Source: Streptomyces parvus (GTDB taxonomy: Bacteria > Actinomycetota > Actinomycetes > Streptomycetales > Streptomycetaceae). Taken from it: a stretch of 64,000 nt of DNA. A program made the translations under genes and the position numbers. The stretch is from contig NZ_CP135079.1 of the NCBI RefSeq assembly GCF_032121415.1, forward strand, positions 1,116,001 through 1,180,000, written 5' to 3'. Position 1 is the first letter of the stretch; every line of letters starts with the position of its first letter. Under the pieces are notes generated by a model. The model saw nothing but the letters and a program-made list of their open reading frames with translations. It was not told where the DNA came from and made no database searches. Of the stretch, positions 61,187-64,000 are shown piece after piece.

Positions 61187-61843
61187 CTATCGCCCGGTGA
61201 GGCGCTTGGCGCTTTCCAGGTGGGCGGTCAGCTTCGCCTGGATCCGCAGGGTCGCCTCGTCCAGCGCCTTGCGCGTACGCCGCCCGTCGCCCGCGCCCGC
61301 GTCGAACGCGTCGCCGAAGACGACGTCGACCCGGCTGCGCAGCGGGGGCAGCCCCCGTATCAACCGTCCGCGGCGCTCGGTGCTTCCCAGGACCGCCACG
61401 GGGACGATCGGGGCCCCGCCCCGTACCGCGAAATAGGCGAGCCCGGCCCGCAGCGAGGCGAAGTCTCCTTCACCCCGGGAGCCCTCCGGGAAGATCCCGA
61501 GGGCGCCGCCGTCCGCCAGTACGCCGAGCGCATGGCTGATCGCGGTGCGGTCGACGGTCGTGCGGTCCACCTCGATCTGCCCGATTCCGTGCAGGAACGG
61601 GTCGAGGGGGCCGATGAACGCCTCCTTCTTGATCAGGAAGTGCACCGGCCGGGGTGCGGTGCCCATCAGCATCGGTCCGTCGATGTTGTGGGAGTGGTTC
61701 ACCGCCAGGATGACGGGTCCGGCGGCGGGCACGCGCCAGGCGCCGAGCACCCGGGGCTTCCACAGCCCGTACATCAGGCCGATGCCGATGGTGCGCCCGA
61801 CGGCCGCTCCGCGCAGCGTGGGCGCGCCTGTGGCATCGCTCAC
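61187..61843 (-). CDS. plsC: 1-acyl-glycerol-3-phosphate acyltransferase (PlsC family)
   Basis: This 218-residue membrane-associated acyltransferase has NHSHNIDGPML (H-x4-D, catalytic His and Asp) near residue 50 and FPEGSRGEGD (substrate-binding motif III). It transfers an acyl chain to lysophosphatidic acid in phospholipid synthesis. The GTG at 61843 overlaps the cmk stop (GTGA). Its placement between cmk and der is the arrangement common in actinomycetes. Several paralogues probably exist elsewhere, so an essential role is not certain. Confidence 0.92.
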   Translation of the reverse strand: MSDATGAPTLRGAAVGRTIGIGLMYGLWKPRVLGAWRVPAAGPVILAVNHSHNIDGPMLMGTAPRPVHFLIKKEAFIGPLDPFLHGIGQIEVDRTTVDRTAISHALGVLADGGALGIFPEGSRGEGDFASLRAGLAYFAVRGGAPIVPVAVLGSTERRGRLIRGLPPLRSRVDVVFGDAFDAGAGDGRRTRKALDEATLRIQAKLTAHLESAKRLTGR

Positions 61844-62523
61844 GCGGCGACCCGCTTCCCCTCGACGAGGGTGACGACGCACTCGATGACCTGCTGGAGG
61901 GTCAGCTCGGTGGTGTCCACCTCGACGGCGTCGTCGGCCTTGGCGAGCGGGGAGGTCTTGCGGCCGGAGTCGGCGGCGTCCCGCTTGATCAGGGCCTCAC
62001 GCGTGGCGGTCAGGTCGGAGCCCTTGACCTCGCCGCTGCGGCGGGCCGCGCGGGCCTCCGGGGAGGCGGTGAGGAAGATCTTGAGGTCGGCGTCGGGCAG
62101 CACGGTGGTGCCGATGTCCCGGCCCTCGACGACGATGCCGCCGGTGGCGGCCGCGGCGATGGAGCGCTGGAGCGCGGTGATGAGCGTGCGCACCTCGGGG
62201 ACCGCGCTGACGGCGCTGACCTTGGAGGTGACCTCCTGGGTGCGGATCGGGCCCGAGGCGTCCTCGCCGTCGACGGTGATCGTCGGGGCGGCGGGGTCGG
62301 TGCCGGAGACGATCACGGGCTTGGCGGCGGCGGTGGCGATCTCCTCCGGGTCGTCCACGTCGATGCCGTTGGTCAGCATCCACCAGGTGATGGCCCGGTA
62401 CTGCGCGCCCGTGTCCAGGTAGCTCAGGCCGAGCGCGGCGGCGACGGCCCTGGAGGTGCTCGACTTGCCGGTGCCCGAGGGCCCGTCGATGGCGACGATC
62501 ACGGAGGAGCGTGCGGTTTCCAC
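61840..62523 (-). CDS. cmk: Cytidylate kinase
   Basis: The enzyme (227 residues from the chosen GTG) phosphorylates CMP and dCMP using ATP. The P-loop is VIVAIDGPSGTGKSSTSRAV, followed by YLDTGAQYRAITWW, GIVVEGRDIGTTVLPDADLK (CMP-binding Arg and Asp) and RDAADSGRKTSPL in the lid. The insert region is normal for Gram-positive Cmk. The open frame begins at GTG 62535, but AGGAAG sits right against it; the GTG at 62523 has the same site at a better distance and was preferred. It is 134 bp from tyrA and overlaps plsC by 4 bp. Confidence 0.95.
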   Translation of the reverse strand: METARSSVIVAIDGPSGTGKSSTSRAVAAALGLSYLDTGAQYRAITWWMLTNGIDVDDPEEIATAAAKPVIVSGTDPAAPTITVDGEDASGPIRTQEVTSKVSAVSAVPEVRTLITALQRSIAAAATGGIVVEGRDIGTTVLPDADLKIFLTASPEARAARRSGEVKGSDLTATREALIKRDAADSGRKTSPLAKADDAVEVDTTELTLQQVIECVVTLVEGKRVAA

Positions 62524-62632
62524 GGTGGTGGACACCTTCCTGGTACACGGGGTGGGGACGGACGGGCCAGGGAACGGCCTCGTACCAGGTTACCGAGTGC
62601 GGGACGTGCCCTTGTACCCCGTACGGGGGAGG

Positions 62633-62663
62633 CGCCCGCCGCCCCCCGTGCGCAGGGCGGGCG
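62633..62663 (-). terminator. Hairpin between tyrA and cmk
   Basis: CGCCCGCC and GGCGGGCG form an 8-bp stem with a 15-base loop seven bases after the tyrA stop. A further CCCCGTACGGGG palindrome follows at 62617-62628. Together they may terminate most tyrA transcripts before cmk. Confidence 0.5.
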
Positions 62664-62669
62664 ACGGGC

Positions 62670-63755
62670 TCAGCCGCGGATCGACCAGCCCCGTTCCTGG
62701 AGGGCCGCGCCGAGGACCGGGGCGGCGCTGGGCTCGACCATGATCTGGACGAGGCCCGCCTGCTGGCCGGTGGCGTGCTCGATGCGGACGTCCTCGATGT
62801 TGACCCCGGCCCGCCCGGCGTCGGCGAAGATCGCGGCCAGCTCGCCCGGCTTGTCGCCGATGAGGACGGCGACGGTCTCGTACGCGGTGGGGGCGGCGCC
62901 GTGCTTGCCGGGGACCCGGACGCGGCCCGCGTTGCCGCGCCGCAGGACGTCCTCGATGGCGTGGGTGCCCGCGCTCCGCCGGTCCGCGTCGGCGGAGCCG
63001 AGCCCGCGCAGCGCGGTCACGGTCTCCTCCAGGTCGGCGGCGACCCCGGCGAGGACTTCGGCGACCGGGCCGGGGTTGGCGGAGAGGATCTCCACCCACA
63101 TCCGGGGGTCGGAGGCGGCGATCCGGGTGACGTCGCGGATGCCCTGGCCGCACAGGCGTACGGCGGTCTCGTCGGCCTCCTCCAGCCGGGCGGCGACCAT
63201 CGAGGAGATCAGCTGCGGGGTGTGCGAGACGAGGGCGACGGCCCGGTCGTGGGCGTCGGCGTCCATGACGACGGGGACGGCCCGGCACAGGGCGACCAGC
63301 TCCAGCGCGAGGTTGAGCACCTCGGTGTCGGTGCCCCGGGTCGGGGTGAGGACCCAGGGACGCCCCTCGAAGAGGTCGGCGGTGGCGGCCAGCGGCCCCG
63401 ACCGCTCCTTGCCGGCCATCGGATGCGTACCGATGTACCGGGTGAGGTCGAGGCCGAGCGCCTCCAGCTCGCGGCGCGGGCCGCCCTTGACGCTGGCGAC
63501 GTCCAGGTAGCCGCGGGCCGCCCCGTCGCGCACGGCGGTGGCGAGGACGGCGGCGGTGTGCGCGGGGGGCACGGCGACGACGGCGAGGTCGACCGGACCG
63601 GCGGGCGGCTCCTCGGTCCCGGCGCCGAGGGCGGCAGCGGTGCGGGCCGACTCGGGGTCGTGGTCGACGAGGTGCACCTGGATGCCCCGGCCGGTCAGCG
63701 CGAGGGCGGCGGAGGTGCCGACGAGCCCGGTTCCGATGACGAGGGCGGTTCTCAC
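62670..63755 (-). CDS. tyrA: Prephenate dehydrogenase
   Basis: The 361-residue enzyme converts prephenate to 4-hydroxyphenylpyruvate in tyrosine synthesis. The NAD(P) fold begins ALVIGTGLVGTSAALAL (G-x-G-x-x-G), and the substrate site includes YIGTHPMAGKERSG and AHDRAVALVSHTPQLISSMV. A C-terminal ACT domain (about 285-350: AVLIGDKPGELAAIFADAGR) would bind tyrosine for feedback control. The GTG at 63755 overlaps the chorismate mutase stop (GTGA), coupling consecutive pathway steps. Tyrosine made here and its breakdown by hmgA lie in the same window but are not linked in one operon. Confidence 0.96.
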   Translation of the reverse strand: MRTALVIGTGLVGTSAALALTGRGIQVHLVDHDPESARTAAALGAGTEEPPAGPVDLAVVAVPPAHTAAVLATAVRDGAARGYLDVASVKGGPRRELEALGLDLTRYIGTHPMAGKERSGPLAATADLFEGRPWVLTPTRGTDTEVLNLALELVALCRAVPVVMDADAHDRAVALVSHTPQLISSMVAARLEEADETAVRLCGQGIRDVTRIAASDPRMWVEILSANPGPVAEVLAGVAADLEETVTALRGLGSADADRRSAGTHAIEDVLRRGNAGRVRVPGKHGAAPTAYETVAVLIGDKPGELAAIFADAGRAGVNIEDVRIEHATGQQAGLVQIMVEPSAAPVLGAALQERGWSIRG

Positions 63756-64000
63756 TGGGCGATGTCCTTGCGCAGGGCGGCGGTGGCGCCGAGGTAGACG
63801 TGGCTGATCTCGGCGCGCGAGAGGTAGGTCTCGACATGCACGAGGATACGGACGACCCGGGGCATCGCCCCGTCGATGTCCAGCTCCTGGGCGCAGATCA
63901 GGGGTACGTCGACGATCCCGAGGCCGCGCGCGGCGGCGGCCGGGAAGTCGCAGCGCAGGTCCGGGGTGGCGGTGAACCAGATGCTGATCAGGTCGTCGGC
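63752..64000 (-). CDS. aroH: AroH-class chorismate mutase, N-terminus outside the window
   Basis: The last 82 residues and stop of a chorismate mutase are readable from 64000 to 63752. The sequence DDLISIWFTATPDLRCDFPA, then VPLICAQELDIDGAMPRVVR and HVETYLSRAEISHVYLGATA, matches the B. subtilis AroH trimeric type; the Arg in PRVVR and Glu in CAQELD are expected active-site residues. It turns chorismate into prephenate, the substrate of the following TyrA. The stop overlaps tyrA by 4 bp. The upstream part of the gene is beyond the window. It is a separate enzyme, not a TyrA fusion. Confidence 0.93.
   Translation of the reverse strand, partial: ADDLISIWFTATPDLRCDFPAAAARGLGIVDVPLICAQELDIDGAMPRVVRILVHVETYLSRAEISHVYLGATAALRKDIAQ

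Overview
The window is chromosomal DNA of a Streptomyces. GC is very high, coding frames show extreme third-position GC bias, GTG and TTG starts are common, and the secretome is typical of the genus. The two chymotrypsin-like proteases are recognisable as streptogrisin B and streptogrisin D, which points to S. griseus or a close relative. The right end is core genome (der, plsC, cmk, tyrA, aroH, a SepF paralogue). No tRNA, rRNA, CRISPR array, transposase or integrase was seen.

Layout. 1-11 kb: a truncated MFS transporter overlapping a CitMHS citrate carrier, a molybdopterin oxidoreductase with a TetR regulator, homogentisate dioxygenase (hmgA), a GntR/UTRA regulator, an orphan Type-ISP-like C-terminal domain protein and a CaiB/BaiF CoA-transferase. 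11-20.4 kb: a secreted GDSL lipase, an AAA ATPase, a GntR/GNAT/DUF402 group, a methyltransferase-Nudix-VOC fusion and a complete TctCBA transporter with a divergent orphan response regulator. 20.4-25.4 kb: exported enzymes, namely a sortase-anchored LPMO, a lipase, a phospholipase A2 and streptogrisin D, each bounded by strong hairpin terminators. 25.9-36.7 kb: an accessory block between the two protease genes. It carries an FxSxx-COOH RiPP locus (fxsA precursor, fxsB radical SAM enzyme with a degenerate hydroxylase-like tail, fxsC TIR-like, fxsT ATPase/TIR/NB-ARC/TPR) next to a convergent SLATT membrane effector / SLOG sensor pair that resembles a nucleotide-signalling immunity module.

36.9-48.3 kb: streptogrisin B, then an eight-gene leftward operon: two ABC permeases, an FAD/NAD(P) protein, one ATPase, a lipoprotein, two flavin monooxygenases and a DUF1684 protein. 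A second lipoprotein is divergent and is preceded by an apparently leaderless 23-residue leader peptide ending in Cys. Together these suggest cysteine-sensitive uptake and oxidative breakdown of an organosulfur compound. 48.4-59.5 kb: a Cys-rich DUF5685 protein, SepF paralogue, glutaryl-CoA dehydrogenase-like enzyme, 14-TM MFS exporter, PAP2 phosphatase, I78 inhibitor, a glycosyltransferase pair and two lineage-specific proteins. 59.6-64 kb: der, plsC, cmk, tyrA and a cut-off aroH, all leftward. Several pairs overlap by 4 bp.

Starts were chosen from visible Shine-Dalgarno sequences and may differ from other annotations by a few codons. Family names come from sequence recognition without database searches.
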